A stretch of 35,100 nt of DNA from Actinomycetes bacterium (GCA_023418575.1 JAEZZM010000004.1:1-35100); one strand, 5' to 3'. Counted from the first letter of the stretch, positions 8,267 to 15,738 are shown. Numbers and translations are program-made. The notes: generated from the letters alone by a model not told the origin.

Positions 8267-10207
8267 ATGAGCCAAAGCACTAAATCGCCAAAAGGACCTA
8301 AATCTAAAAAGTCATTTTCTATGGGGCATTATGTAGCCCTTGTTTGCATTCTTATGGTGCTTATTCAAGTCTTTGCAGTGCCATTTTTGCAGTCACGCCA
8401 GGTTAAGAGCGTTGATTACGGAAGCTTTTTGACCATGGTTGAGCAAGGAGAAATCAGCAAGGTAAATCTCGATCTCAATGAAGAGCAGTTCATCTTTACC
8501 AAGAAGTCAGAAGATGGACAAAAAGAAGAGGTATATAAAACCGGACGCTGGCCCAATGACAATGAGCTGGTAGAAAAACTTCAAGATTCTGGAGCTGAAT
8601 TTAGTGCCGAAATCCCCCGGCGCTCTTCTCCTTTAACGCTTTTCTTGCTCAGCTTTATCTTGCCTATCATGCTTTTTATTGGTATCGGTTGGTACCTTAA
8701 TAAAAGGCTTCGAGAAAAGCTTGGTGATGATCCAACTATGACCTTTGGTGGCGGTGGTTTTGGATCTCCTTTTGGTGGCGGCAATGCTTTTGGTAAATCT
8801 GGTGCAAAAATTGTTGCAGATACAGAAGTTGGCGTTACTTTTGCTGATGTTGCAGGACAGGCTGAGGCCAAAGAAGCCCTTACTGAAATCGTTGACTTTT
8901 TGCATAATCCTAGTCGCTATGAAGCAATTGGTGCTAAACTTCCCAAGGGTGCCTTGCTAGTTGGCCCTCCAGGTACTGGTAAAACTCTCCTTGCTAAAGC
9001 AGTTGCTGGAGAAGCTAAGGTGCCTTTCTTTTCTATCTCTGGATCTGAATTTGTTGAAATGTTTGTTGGTAGAGGCGCTGCAAAGGTGCGTGATCTCTTC
9101 AAACAGGCTAGCGAAAAAGCTCCTTGCATTGTTTTTATTGATGAGATTGATACTGTAGGTAAAAAACGTGACGCCAGTCTCATGAGTAATGATGAGCGTG
9201 AGCAAACACTAAACCAACTTCTCTCAGAAATGGACGGCTTTGAAAACAAAAAGGGAATTGTTGTTCTTGGGGCTACCAACAGACCAGAGACCCTTGATCT
9301 AGCTTTACTGCGCCCTGGTCGCTTTGATAGACGTATCCCTGTCGAACTTCCCGACTTAGCTGGTAGAGAAGCTATTTTAAAACTTCACAGCAAAGATATT
9401 GTTGCCGATAAAAACATAGATCTGGGGCTTATTGCACGCTCAACTCCTGGAGCTTCGGGTGCTGATCTTGCAAACATAGTTAACGAGTCAGCGCTTCGTG
9501 CTGTACGTATGGGCAGAAAAGTAGTGCTCCAAGAAGATATGCAGGAATCAATTGAGGTAGTTATTGCTGGACAACAGCGTAAGTCTACCGTTCTTTCTCC
9601 TGAAGAGAAAAAGATTGTTGCTTATCATGAGATTGGACATGCTCTAGTGGCTGCTAAAACCTCTAAAAAAGCTCCGGTCACCAAGATTACCATTGTTCCT
9701 CGAACCTCTGGGGCTCTGGGTTACACCCTACAAGTTGATGAGGGTGAAACCTTCTTGCTCTCTAAGACTGAAGCACTTAACAAGATTAAGGTCTTATGCG
9801 CAGGTCGCGCTGCAGAAGAACTCATCTTTAAAGAGATTACTACTGGTGCTGCCAATGACATAGAAAAGGCTACAGAAATTGCGCGCAATATGATCTCGCG
9901 CTATGGTATGTCTGATAGCTTTGGTATGGTAGCTTTGGGCAGTGTACGAAATAAGTATCTTGGTGCTGATAGCTCCCTTACCTGCTCTGAAGGTATGGCC
10001 CAAGAAGTTGATAAGCAAGTAATACGTCTCATTAACGAATGCCATGAACAAGCAAGACAAATCTTACGAGAAAATAGGTTCAAGTTACATGAGCTTGCTG
10101 CTTATCTTATTCGTAAGGAAACTATTACCGGCGATGAGTTCATGAACATTTTAACTAGAGATGAGCAAAAATTTGGAGAACATACCAGCGAAGCCGCGCC
10201 CCAATAG
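8267..10207 (+). CDS. ftsH: ATP-dependent zinc metalloprotease FtsH
   Basis: A 646-residue membrane-anchored AAA+ protease for quality control of membrane and short-lived cytosolic proteins. Two membrane segments (about residues 22-41 and 123-145) flank a small extracytoplasmic domain. A Gly/Phe-rich linker follows, then the AAA module with Walker A GPPGTGKT (about 232-239), Walker B CIVFIDEID (about 287-295) and the second region of homology GATNRPETLDLALLRPGRFDRR. The zinc site is HEIGH (about 454-458) with the distal acidic ligand in GAANDIEKATEIAR. An in-frame ATG at 8255 exists. ATG 8267 is preferred because the GAGGGGG just before it forms the ribosome-binding site; the start at 8255 would use that site as codons. 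The 3' end overlaps dinB by 47 bases. Confidence 0.97.
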   Translation: MSQSTKSPKGPKSKKSFSMGHYVALVCILMVLIQVFAVPFLQSRQVKSVDYGSFLTMVEQGEISKVNLDLNEEQFIFTKKSEDGQKEEVYKTGRWPNDNELVEKLQDSGAEFSAEIPRRSSPLTLFLLSFILPIMLFIGIGWYLNKRLREKLGDDPTMTFGGGGFGSPFGGGNAFGKSGAKIVADTEVGVTFADVAGQAEAKEALTEIVDFLHNPSRYEAIGAKLPKGALLVGPPGTGKTLLAKAVAGEAKVPFFSISGSEFVEMFVGRGAAKVRDLFKQASEKAPCIVFIDEIDTVGKKRDASLMSNDEREQTLNQLLSEMDGFENKKGIVVLGATNRPETLDLALLRPGRFDRRIPVELPDLAGREAILKLHSKDIVADKNIDLGLIARSTPGASGADLANIVNESALRAVRMGRKVVLQEDMQESIEVVIAGQQRKSTVLSPEEKKIVAYHEIGHALVAAKTSKKAPVTKITIVPRTSGALGYTLQVDEGETFLLSKTEALNKIKVLCAGRAAEELIFKEITTGAANDIEKATEIARNMISRYGMSDSFGMVALGSVRNKYLGADSSLTCSEGMAQEVDKQVIRLINECHEQARQILRENRFKLHELAAYLIRKETITGDEFMNILTRDEQKFGEHTSEAAPQ

Positions 10208-11444
10208 TTATAGATGGAATGATAAAGCCTTTGCGCTCCTTGATTTAGACGCATTCTTTGCCTCTGTAGAACAGCTTGAAGAGCCTTCTTACAGAGGCAA
10301 AGCTGTTATTATTGGTTCTCTTTCAAGACGCGGCGTGGTTTCTACCGCCTCTTATGAAGCACGAAAATTTGGGGTGCGCTCTGCTATGCCAGCCTACCAA
10401 GCGCACAAACTATGTCCTGAGGCCATTTGGCTTCAGCCACGTATGGAGCTCTATAAAAAACACTCCGCAAGAGTTATGGGGCTTCTTGAAAGCTATACTC
10501 CTTATGTACAAAAACTGAGCATTGATGAGGCTTTTTTGGATTTAAGCCCAGGAATATACTCAGATGATGATCCCGTAGCCACAATAAAAGAGATTCAAAA
10601 TCGTATCAAAGATGAACTTGGCCTATCATGTTCTATTGGTCTTTCTAACAATAAGGCTTGCTCTAAAATTGCCGCTGATAAAAACAAACCCTTTGGGCTT
10701 TGCATCGTATACCCAGGTCAAGAAGCAGAGTTTTTAGCTCCCTTAGCTCTTAAAGAACTCTCAGGAGCAGGACCTAAAACACGGGCCTTACTCGCTTCAT
10801 ATGGAATAAAAACTATAGGGCAACTTGCTCAAACTGATGAACGCGTGCTATCTGATTTGCTTGGCAGCCTGGGAGCTACCCTCAAGCTGAGAGCACAGGG
10901 TCTAGACAAGGAAGCGCTTATCATTGATGAACCGATTAAATCAATTTCGCATGAGCGCACCTTTAGCTATGATATCTGTGATCATAAGAGTCTAGATATT
11001 GTCCTGCGCTCTCTTATTGAACGGGTTTCTAGACGCCTTAGAAAACACGGACTTAAAGCAGGCTGCGTACATATTAAGCTACGGTATAACCTGCAAGAAA
11101 GCAAAAGTGCACAGCTAAGCCTAGAAGAAGCAAGCGACGATGAGCAAGATTTTTACAAAGCTGCATCTCAGCTTCTTAAACGTACGCATCCAGAGGGTTT
11201 AGCTGTCCGGCTTTTAGGCTTTGGTCTGAGCCATTTTAGCGATAAAAACGAAGCTCCTCATTCCCAGCAACTTAATCTCTTTGATACCTCTTCTGACAGG
11301 ATCTATAAACAACAACGGACCAAACTAAGTTTAGCCCGCGATAAAATCAAAGATAAATTTGGAGAAGACTCGATCATTTTGGGGAGTGAACTTAAATACA
11401 GACAATTATTCTCACAGGATGAGGATAGCTCTCTAGACCTCTAG
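10161..11444 (+). CDS. dinB: DNA polymerase IV (Y-family translesion polymerase)
   Basis: A 427-residue Y-family DNA polymerase. Catalytic-core signatures are FALLDLDAFFASVEQ (about residues 24-38, first metal-binding Asp), the substrate motif GVVSTASYEARKFGVRSAMP and LSIDEAFLDLS (about 118-128, with the Asp-Glu pair). The helix-hairpin-helix thumb follows (LKELSGAGPKTRALLASYGI), then the little-finger domain (SISHERTFSYD). Near the C terminus QQLNLF (about 369-374) matches the consensus beta-clamp binding motif QLxLF. It would copy past damaged bases with low fidelity. The chosen ATG lies inside ftsH, overlapping it by 47 bases; no later ATG precedes the conserved core, so the overlap is probably real. 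I see no LexA-type operator upstream, which is expected if it is transcribed with ftsH. Confidence 0.95.
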   Translation: MSKNLENIPAKPRPNSYRWNDKAFALLDLDAFFASVEQLEEPSYRGKAVIIGSLSRRGVVSTASYEARKFGVRSAMPAYQAHKLCPEAIWLQPRMELYKKHSARVMGLLESYTPYVQKLSIDEAFLDLSPGIYSDDDPVATIKEIQNRIKDELGLSCSIGLSNNKACSKIAADKNKPFGLCIVYPGQEAEFLAPLALKELSGAGPKTRALLASYGIKTIGQLAQTDERVLSDLLGSLGATLKLRAQGLDKEALIIDEPIKSISHERTFSYDICDHKSLDIVLRSLIERVSRRLRKHGLKAGCVHIKLRYNLQESKSAQLSLEEASDDEQDFYKAASQLLKRTHPEGLAVRLLGFGLSHFSDKNEAPHSQQLNLFDTSSDRIYKQQRTKLSLARDKIKDKFGEDSIILGSELKYRQLFSQDEDSSLDL

Positions 11445-11472
11445 TCTATAAACTTAGATCTATAGACTAGAG
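11439..11472. terminator. Perfect inverted repeat between convergent dinB and rsfS
   Basis: Two perfectly complementary 12-base arms, CTCTAGTCTATA (11439-11450) and TATAGACTAGAG (11461-11472), surround a 10-base loop. The first arm contains the dinB stop codon TAG (11442-11444). Neither side has a long T tract, so it is not a textbook intrinsic terminator. Its position between convergent genes suggests a bidirectional transcription end or a 3'-end stabilising hairpin. Confidence 0.5.
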
Positions 11473-11506
11473 ATCAGCGTCTGCCTTTGTCCCCCGTCTC
11501 TCAATA

Positions 11507-11854
11507 CTAAAGAGCAGGATCAATTGACTGAGCCTCTGACCAGAGATGTTCTAGTCGATAAAAAGACCTGGTCTCTTCCTGGAAAAGATGCAAAACCACC
11601 GGACCAAAGTCCACTAAGGCCCAGTTTCCTTCTTTTTGACCCTCAATAAGATAAGGACGCTCATTGTAATTATCACGCAAGATATTTTCAACTTCATCTA
11701 TAGTTGCATCCATCTGCCTGCTATTGAGGCAGGTAGCTATAACAAAATACTCAAAACTATCAGTAAGCTCAGATAGTTTTAAAATCTTGATATCTTCTAC
11801 CTTTTTACTATCTATAATCTCAGCAATTTTTAAAGCTAAATCTAAACTTTCCAA
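11507..11854 (-). CDS. rsfS: Ribosomal silencing factor RsfS
   Basis: A 115-residue protein of the RsfS/DUF143 family, which binds ribosomal protein L14 and blocks joining of the subunits under nutrient limitation. Family features seen are KKVEDIKILKLSELTDSFEYFVIATCLNSRQMDA in outline, GQKEGNWALVDFGPVVLHLF and the C-terminal RSFYRLEHLWSEAQ. Length is normal. The start is TTG at 11854: AGAGG is 6 bases upstream and no ATG occurs before the conserved part, so this non-ATG start is well supported. It is the last gene of the obg-nadD-yqeK-rsfS run, 10 bases after yqeK, a gene order widely kept in Gram-positive bacteria. Confidence 0.94.
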   Translation of the reverse strand: MESLDLALKIAEIIDSKKVEDIKILKLSELTDSFEYFVIATCLNSRQMDATIDEVENILRDNYNERPYLIEGQKEGNWALVDFGPVVLHLFQEETRSFYRLEHLWSEAQSIDPAL

Positions 11855-11864
11855 ACTTTACCTC

Positions 11865-12485
11865 TTACTTTTTCTCCATCGCTCTTGCAAGCTCATTCCA
11901 GGCCTCAACTGCATATATAAGGACTGGTCTATTATGTTTAATTAGATGTACTAAGGTTTGAGCAAGGCAAGCTCTATATAACTCATCTAGGTCTGAAGAC
12001 TGAAAGCTTGCCCTTATCTCATCAAGCTCCTTTACACCACGTTTTGGTTCAAGCAAATCTGCACAAAAGATTATTTTATCCAAGTCTGACATAGTTTTAG
12101 AAGGAATACTATGCACTCTAATGGCAGATATAATATCTTCACTTAATTGTGGCCAGCGTTCTTTTACGCTGTGCGCACCTGTGTAAGCATGCAAAATCTG
12201 AGGGTATTTTAGCAGCTCTTCCTCTTCAATGCCTAAAGGAGCAAGCTTATAGTTTACTATGAGCTCTTTTTGCTCATCCAAGCTTATAAACTTATTCCAA
12301 TCATGCAAAAGTCCTGTTAGATAAGACTTTTGCGCTAGTTCTTTATCGTCAATATAATGCTTAGCAAAACTTTTAGCAGTCTTTGCCACCGATAAGACAT
12401 GAGCAAGCCTTTTGGGGCTTTGCTTAAAGCGCTCGTGGATGGCAGCTTCAATCTCAGCTTTTAACTCACGATATTTAAGCTCCAT
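11865..12485 (-). CDS. yqeK: HD-domain nucleotide hydrolase YqeK (symmetrical Ap4A hydrolase type)
   Basis: A 206-residue HD-superfamily phosphohydrolase. Metal ligands are visible in order: RLAHVLSVAKTA (first His, about residue 28), GLLHDWNK (HD pair, about 60-63; most relatives have HDYAK), LHAYTGAHSVKE, and AIRVHSIPSKTMSDLDKIIFCADLLEPKRG with the closing Asp. YqeK proteins hydrolyse diadenosine tetraphosphate symmetrically to ADP, so it may trim stress alarmones in the cytoplasm. The gene overlaps nadD by 11 bases and is followed 10 bases later by rsfS, so the three are translated from one message. The exact substrate is inferred from the family. Confidence 0.9.
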   Translation of the reverse strand: MELKYRELKAEIEAAIHERFKQSPKRLAHVLSVAKTAKSFAKHYIDDKELAQKSYLTGLLHDWNKFISLDEQKELIVNYKLAPLGIEEEELLKYPQILHAYTGAHSVKERWPQLSEDIISAIRVHSIPSKTMSDLDKIIFCADLLEPKRGVKELDEIRASFQSSDLDELYRACLAQTLVHLIKHNRPVLIYAVEAWNELARAMEKK

Positions 12486-13209
12486 AAAGTTTATGCTCCT
12501 CTATATAATCAATAACTCTGCTGTCAGTTAAATAAGCAACTGATTTTCCCTGAGCTAAGCGTTTCCGTAAATAAGAAGAGGATATCGATAAGGCCGGTAT
12601 TTCTATACTACTCAAAGCCTCCTTAATTGAGCTATCTTTAAGTAGGCTATCCAACTTAGAGAGATCATAACCTGGTCTTCTTACTGCTAAAATATGCGCT
12701 AAATCACAAATCTTTTCTGGCTCGTGCCAAGCGAGTATTGAAAGCACCGCATCAGCGCCAGTGATAAAAAAGAGCTCAAGATCTCGCTTTGTCTCAAGTC
12801 CTATTGAGGACAAAAGATCTGCAAACTCACTTAAGGTTTGGGAGGTATAGCTAATTCCACTCTTAAGCATTTCAAATTGACAAAGTTCAAAGACCTTATT
12901 TTTAGCTATAGCTATCTCCACCATTGCAGCTCTATGCACAGCAGGACTTACATACTGATCTTGCTTAAAAGCAGGATTTCCCGTCACCATAAATAAGACT
13001 AAATCGAGCTCACAATGCTCAGCAACTTGATTTGCGCACACTAAATGACCCCAATGAATGGGATCAAAAGTACCGCCCATAATCCCAATCTTAAGAGCTG
13101 GACTTGTTTCTTGCTCTTGAAGCTTCTTAGTTACCAGATAAGTAAAATGAGGGCCAAAACCCTCTTCAAACAAAAGATGTTGAAGTTTGCTAGCTTCGGT
13201 AATCTTCAT
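12475..13209 (-). CDS. nadD: Nicotinate-nucleotide adenylyltransferase NadD
   Basis: A nucleotidyltransferase that joins nicotinate mononucleotide and ATP to make deamido-NAD. The phosphate-binding motif GGTFDPIHWGH and the C-terminal ISSSYLRKRL (family ISSTxxR) are both present, with FFITGADAVLSILAWHEPEKI and LAVRRPGYDLSKL between them. Starting at ATG 13209 the protein has 244 residues, 39 of which precede the usual beginning KIGIMGGTFD. No ATG, GTG or TTG lies directly before the core, so the extension seems genuine. An alternative ATG at 13227 adds 6 residues; 13209 is chosen because AGAGG lies 9 bases upstream. The 5' end overlaps the end of a possible small gene (13190-13426). Confidence 0.93.
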   Translation of the reverse strand: MKITEASKLQHLLFEEGFGPHFTYLVTKKLQEQETSPALKIGIMGGTFDPIHWGHLVCANQVAEHCELDLVLFMVTGNPAFKQDQYVSPAVHRAAMVEIAIAKNKVFELCQFEMLKSGISYTSQTLSEFADLLSSIGLETKRDLELFFITGADAVLSILAWHEPEKICDLAHILAVRRPGYDLSKLDSLLKDSSIKEALSSIEIPALSISSSYLRKRLAQGKSVAYLTDSRVIDYIEEHKLYGA

Positions 13210-13426
13210 CAGGCCAAACCTCTTCATCTCTTGATGTTAATTTATCTGCAAGATAGTCCTCAGGATATTCAATATCTTCTAGGGCCCTGGGAATATCTTG
13301 CTTACTTTGATAATCCATGCAGCTATCAAAACTTGGAGCTAAAGTAAGCTTACTTAATTGTAAAATCTGCTCCTTTAGACTCCTGCCTTGGTTTTGGCTG
13401 TCACAGTTTTTGGGGCTATTTTTCAT
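13190..13426 (-). CDS. Possible small acidic protein between obg and nadD
   Basis: A 78-codon frame that fills the obg-nadD gap. ATG 13426 overlaps the last 11 bases of obg and is preceded by GAGG in the end of obg, an arrangement typical of translational coupling. The predicted product is hydrophilic, with a basic N-terminal third (MKNSPKNCDSQNQGRSLKEQ) and a strongly acidic C-terminal third rich in Asp, Glu and Tyr. No signal peptide, membrane segment or known motif is seen. Its stop codon lies inside the start of nadD. I do not recognise the family. It may be a real small gene, or a leader whose translation delivers ribosomes to nadD. Confidence 0.45.
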   Translation of the reverse strand: MKNSPKNCDSQNQGRSLKEQILQLSKLTLAPSFDSCMDYQSKQDIPRALEDIEYPEDYLADKLTSRDEEVWPDEDYRS

Positions 13427-14840
13427 CGGCCTCATCATCAATAAACTCAAAATACTGGACTGAGAGCTCTTCTTCATCATCAGCCAAGCTATCCTGAAGC
13501 TCTAACTCTTCTATCAAAAGCTGATCAGGGTCCTTACCACCTTCATATTCAAAGGCGCGTCCTAGAATTCTTATCTCATCACCGTTAAGCGCTCCGGCCT
13601 TATCCAGTGCATCATCAAGGCCAATCATCTTGAAACGATGTTGCAGATATGAGATAGCCTCATCATTATCCCAATCAGTTTGAATCACCATGCGCTCAAT
13701 GGCCTTACCACTTACGCGCCAAACGCCGCCTCCACGCTTTTCAATCGTAAATTTCTTATCGCGCTTGACACGGGCATGCTCCCAGACCTTATCGTACTCT
13801 TCAGTATTCTCAGCCTCAATGGTGCTTCTGAGCTCTTTAACCAATTGCCCTGTTGCTTGCATAAAAGAACTCATGTTTTTTCCTGTTAAAGCTGAAACCT
13901 CAAAATAAGGAAGTTCAAGTTTTTCTACATAGTCCTTAAATCGCTGTGCACGCTTTTCAAGTCCAGGGATATCACATTTATTACCCACTACTATCATAGG
14001 GCGCTCAGCCAGCTCTGGAGCATACTGTTTAAGCTCATTATTGATGATTTCAAAATCCTCAATGGGGTCACGCTCTTCATAAGAGCCACTTAAATCAACA
14101 ACATGTAATATAGCGGCAGTTCGCTCAACATGACGTAGAAATTCATGACCTAAGCCTTTACCTTCAGCCGCACCTTCAATAAGTCCAGGAATATCGGCAA
14201 CAACATAGGAGTAGTCCCCTATACGTACCATCCCCAGATTGGGCTCTAAGGTAGTAAAGGGATAGTCAGCAATTTTGGGGCGTGCAGAAGACATATGTGC
14301 GATAAGAGAGGACTTTCCCACAGAAGGCATGCCCACAAGGGCAGCATCTGCCATGAGCTTAACTTCAAGCTCTATCCAGCATTCTTGCGCAGGCTCACCA
14401 AGCTCAGCAAAAGCTGGGGCTCGTCTGGTGGGAGTAACAAAATGAATATTACCCTTGCCACCTACACCACCGTTAGCTGCTATAACACGCTCTCCTGGGT
14501 GAACTAAGTCTGCAAGCATGCATATGCGCTCTTTGCGCTCTACATCAAACTCATAGACCACGGTACCGCAGGGGACTTTAAGAATGAGGTCTTCTCCGCG
14601 TGCACCATGTAGTCTAGAACCCTTACCATGGGTTCCGCGCTGAGCTTTAAAATGATGTTTGAAACGGTAGTCAATAAGGGAGCTCAGCTGAGGATCTGCC
14701 TGAATAATAACATCTCCTCCATGACCACCATCTCCCCCATCTGGGCCGCCCTTCGGTACATGCGCTTCTCGTCTAAATGACATGCAGCCTGCGCCGCCAT
14801 CGCCACCTTTAACATGTATTCTTACTTGATCTATAAACAT
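13416..14840 (-). CDS. obg: Ribosome-assembly GTPase Obg (CgtA)
   Basis: A 474-residue GTPase needed for late 50S assembly and linked to stringent control. The glycine-rich Obg fold fills residues 1-160 (IDQVRIHVKGGDGGAGCMSFRREAHVPKGG in outline, then GPDGGDGGHGGDV). The G domain has G1 GMPSVGKSS (about 165-173), G3 DIPGLIEGAAEGKGLGHEFLRH, G4 NKCD and G5 in the EVSALTG stretch. The C-terminal OCT domain (about 350-430) contains VWRVSGKAIERMV, a hallmark of Gram-positive Obg. An acidic tail ends the protein. The start ATG 14840 is the standard MFIDQ beginning; the longer in-frame ATG at 14879 would lie in the upstream terminator. The gene follows rpmA, as in most bacteria, but an intrinsic terminator separates them. 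Confidence 0.96.
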   Translation of the reverse strand: MFIDQVRIHVKGGDGGAGCMSFRREAHVPKGGPDGGDGGHGGDVIIQADPQLSSLIDYRFKHHFKAQRGTHGKGSRLHGARGEDLILKVPCGTVVYEFDVERKERICMLADLVHPGERVIAANGGVGGKGNIHFVTPTRRAPAFAELGEPAQECWIELEVKLMADAALVGMPSVGKSSLIAHMSSARPKIADYPFTTLEPNLGMVRIGDYSYVVADIPGLIEGAAEGKGLGHEFLRHVERTAAILHVVDLSGSYEERDPIEDFEIINNELKQYAPELAERPMIVVGNKCDIPGLEKRAQRFKDYVEKLELPYFEVSALTGKNMSSFMQATGQLVKELRSTIEAENTEEYDKVWEHARVKRDKKFTIEKRGGGVWRVSGKAIERMVIQTDWDNDEAISYLQHRFKMIGLDDALDKAGALNGDEIRILGRAFEYEGGKDPDQLLIEELELQDSLADDEEELSVQYFEFIDDEADEK

Positions 14841-14860
14841 GGATGTATAAACAACCCCTA

Positions 14861-14895
14861 AAAACAAAGCACCCAGCAAACTATGCCAGGTGCTT
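14861..14895 (-). terminator. Intrinsic terminator between rpmA and obg
   Basis: Read on the minus strand, AAGCACC (14895-14889) pairs with GGTGCTT (14873-14867) across a 15-base loop, and a TGTTTT run follows at 14866-14861. This is a typical rho-independent terminator placed 33 bases after rpmA and only about 20 bases before the obg start. It would end most rplU-rpmA transcripts and let a fraction read into obg. Confidence 0.75.
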
Positions 14896-14927
14896 ACTCA
14901 TAAAGCTTAGTTACGTAGCTAGGCTAA

Positions 14928-15179
14928 TTAAGCTTGAGGAAGAACATGTACGCGACGCTTAGCTCCGTGAGTGTAAGAAACTGTGCCATCAACTAAAGCA
15001 AACAGCGTATCATCAGAACCGCGTCCTACATTCTCACCTGGGTGAATGTGGGTTCCACGCTGACGAACAAGGATAGTACCAGTGCTTACAAGCTGGCCAG
15101 CAAAACGCTTGCAACCAAGACGCTTAGCGTGTGAGTCACGACCGTTCCTTGTGGAACCAAGACCTTTTTTATGTGCCAT
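14928..15179 (-). CDS. rpmA: 50S ribosomal protein L27
   Basis: An 83-residue L27, recognised over its full length by MAHKKGLGSTRNGRDSHAKR, LGCKRFAGQLVSTGTILVRQRGT in outline, HPGENVGRGSDDTLFALVDG and RRVHVLP. L27 sits at the base of the central protuberance and its N terminus reaches the peptidyl-transferase centre. The sequence begins directly with MAHKKG, with no N-terminal propeptide of the kind cut by the Prp protease in Firmicutes; accordingly no prp gene lies in the 32-base gap to rplU. ATG 15179 is preceded by a TAAGGTAGG ribosome-binding site. It is co-transcribed with rplU. Confidence 0.97.
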   Translation of the reverse strand: MAHKKGLGSTRNGRDSHAKRLGCKRFAGQLVSTGTILVRQRGTHIHPGENVGRGSDDTLFALVDGTVSYTHGAKRRVHVLPQA

Positions 15180-15211
15180 TTTAAACCTACCTTATACCTA
15201 TCCTAATGCAA

Positions 15212-15520
15212 TTAAGCGCTGATCTCTGTAATTTTAACTCTGGTGAGCTGCTGACGGTGACCATTGAAACGCTTATATCCTTTGCGCTTTTTGAATTTAA
15301 AGACAATCTGCTTTTTGCCCTTAAACTGCTCAACAACCTCACCGCTTACGCTTGCTTTAGCTAAAGCCTCAGCATCAACAATGCTCTTTTTACCATCGTT
15401 TAAAAAGAGTACCTCAAACTTAACGCTCTCACCCTGTTCAGCTGAAAGCTTTTCTACCTCAATAAGGTCATTTACAGCAACTTTATATTGCTTACCGCCG
15501 GTTGCGACAATTGCATACAT
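15212..15520 (-). CDS. rplU: 50S ribosomal protein L21
   Basis: A 102-residue L21, complete. It has the typical start MYAIVATGGKQYKVAVNDLI, the central EQGESVKFEVLFLNDG, and the C-terminal KFKKRKGYKRFNGHRQQLTRVKITEI, with the basic KRRKGYKRxxGHRQ-type 23S rRNA-binding segment. ATG 15520 has AAGGG 9 bases upstream. It is the first gene of a short rplU-rpmA unit driven by its own strong promoter (15575-15604). The leader of about 48 bases is too short for most known r-protein leader structures and I see none. Confidence 0.97.
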   Translation of the reverse strand: MYAIVATGGKQYKVAVNDLIEVEKLSAEQGESVKFEVLFLNDGKKSIVDAEALAKASVSGEVVEQFKGKKQIVFKFKKRKGYKRFNGHRQQLTRVKITEISA

Positions 15521-15574
15521 CTTTTATTTACCCTTCAAGTGTTTAGTCTCATATCTACTCATGCACAAGGAAAG

Positions 15575-15604
15575 ATAATACCACGATAAAAACGCACAGG
15601 TCAA
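15575..15604 (-). promoter_or_regulatory. Strong housekeeping promoter for rplU-rpmA
   Basis: On the minus strand a -35 box TTGACC (15604-15599) and a -10 box TATTAT (15580-15575) are separated by 18 bases, close to the vegetative sigma consensus. Transcription would begin near 15568, about 48 bases before the rplU ATG. It is the clearest promoter in the window. Confidence 0.75.
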
Positions 15605-15608
15605 GCAT

Positions 15609-15642
15609 TAAACGTGAAAGGAAGGGAAAAGCCTTACGTTTA
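15609..15642. repeat. Inverted repeat between the RNase E/G gene and the rplU promoter
   Basis: Arms TAAACGT (15609-15615) and ACGTTTA (15636-15642) are perfect inverted copies, with an inner AAGG/CCTT pair extending the stem. It lies upstream of the rplU -35 box and downstream of the RNase E/G gene. It could act as a weak terminator for the upstream unit or a protein-binding site; no T tract is present. Confidence 0.4.
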
Positions 15643-15654
15643 GATGACGGTTTA

Positions 15655-15738
15655 GGTATTAAGTAAAATTCCAACAGATTCTTAATACCTTGGTATTAAT
15701 GGCCTCGCGCGATGAGAACCACATTAAATCTTAATACC
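15655..15738. repeat. Cluster of four TTAATACC / GGTATTAA half-sites
   Basis: Four copies of one 8-base word occur in 84 bases: GGTATTAA at 15655-15662, TTAATACC at 15682-15689, GGTATTAA at 15692-15699, and TTAATACC at 15731-15738. The second and third form a perfect 18-base palindrome spanning the stop codon of the RNase E/G-like gene. The first and second form a 9-bp hairpin with a 17-base loop. The fourth lies within the last codons of that gene. They could be operator half-sites or alternative 3'-end hairpins. Confidence 0.55.

Noticed and set aside
8571..9279. Several open frames of 80-120 codons on the strand opposite ftsH.
   Set aside because: They are shadows of ftsH, produced by its codon bias; none has a plausible ribosome-binding site or recognisable domain.
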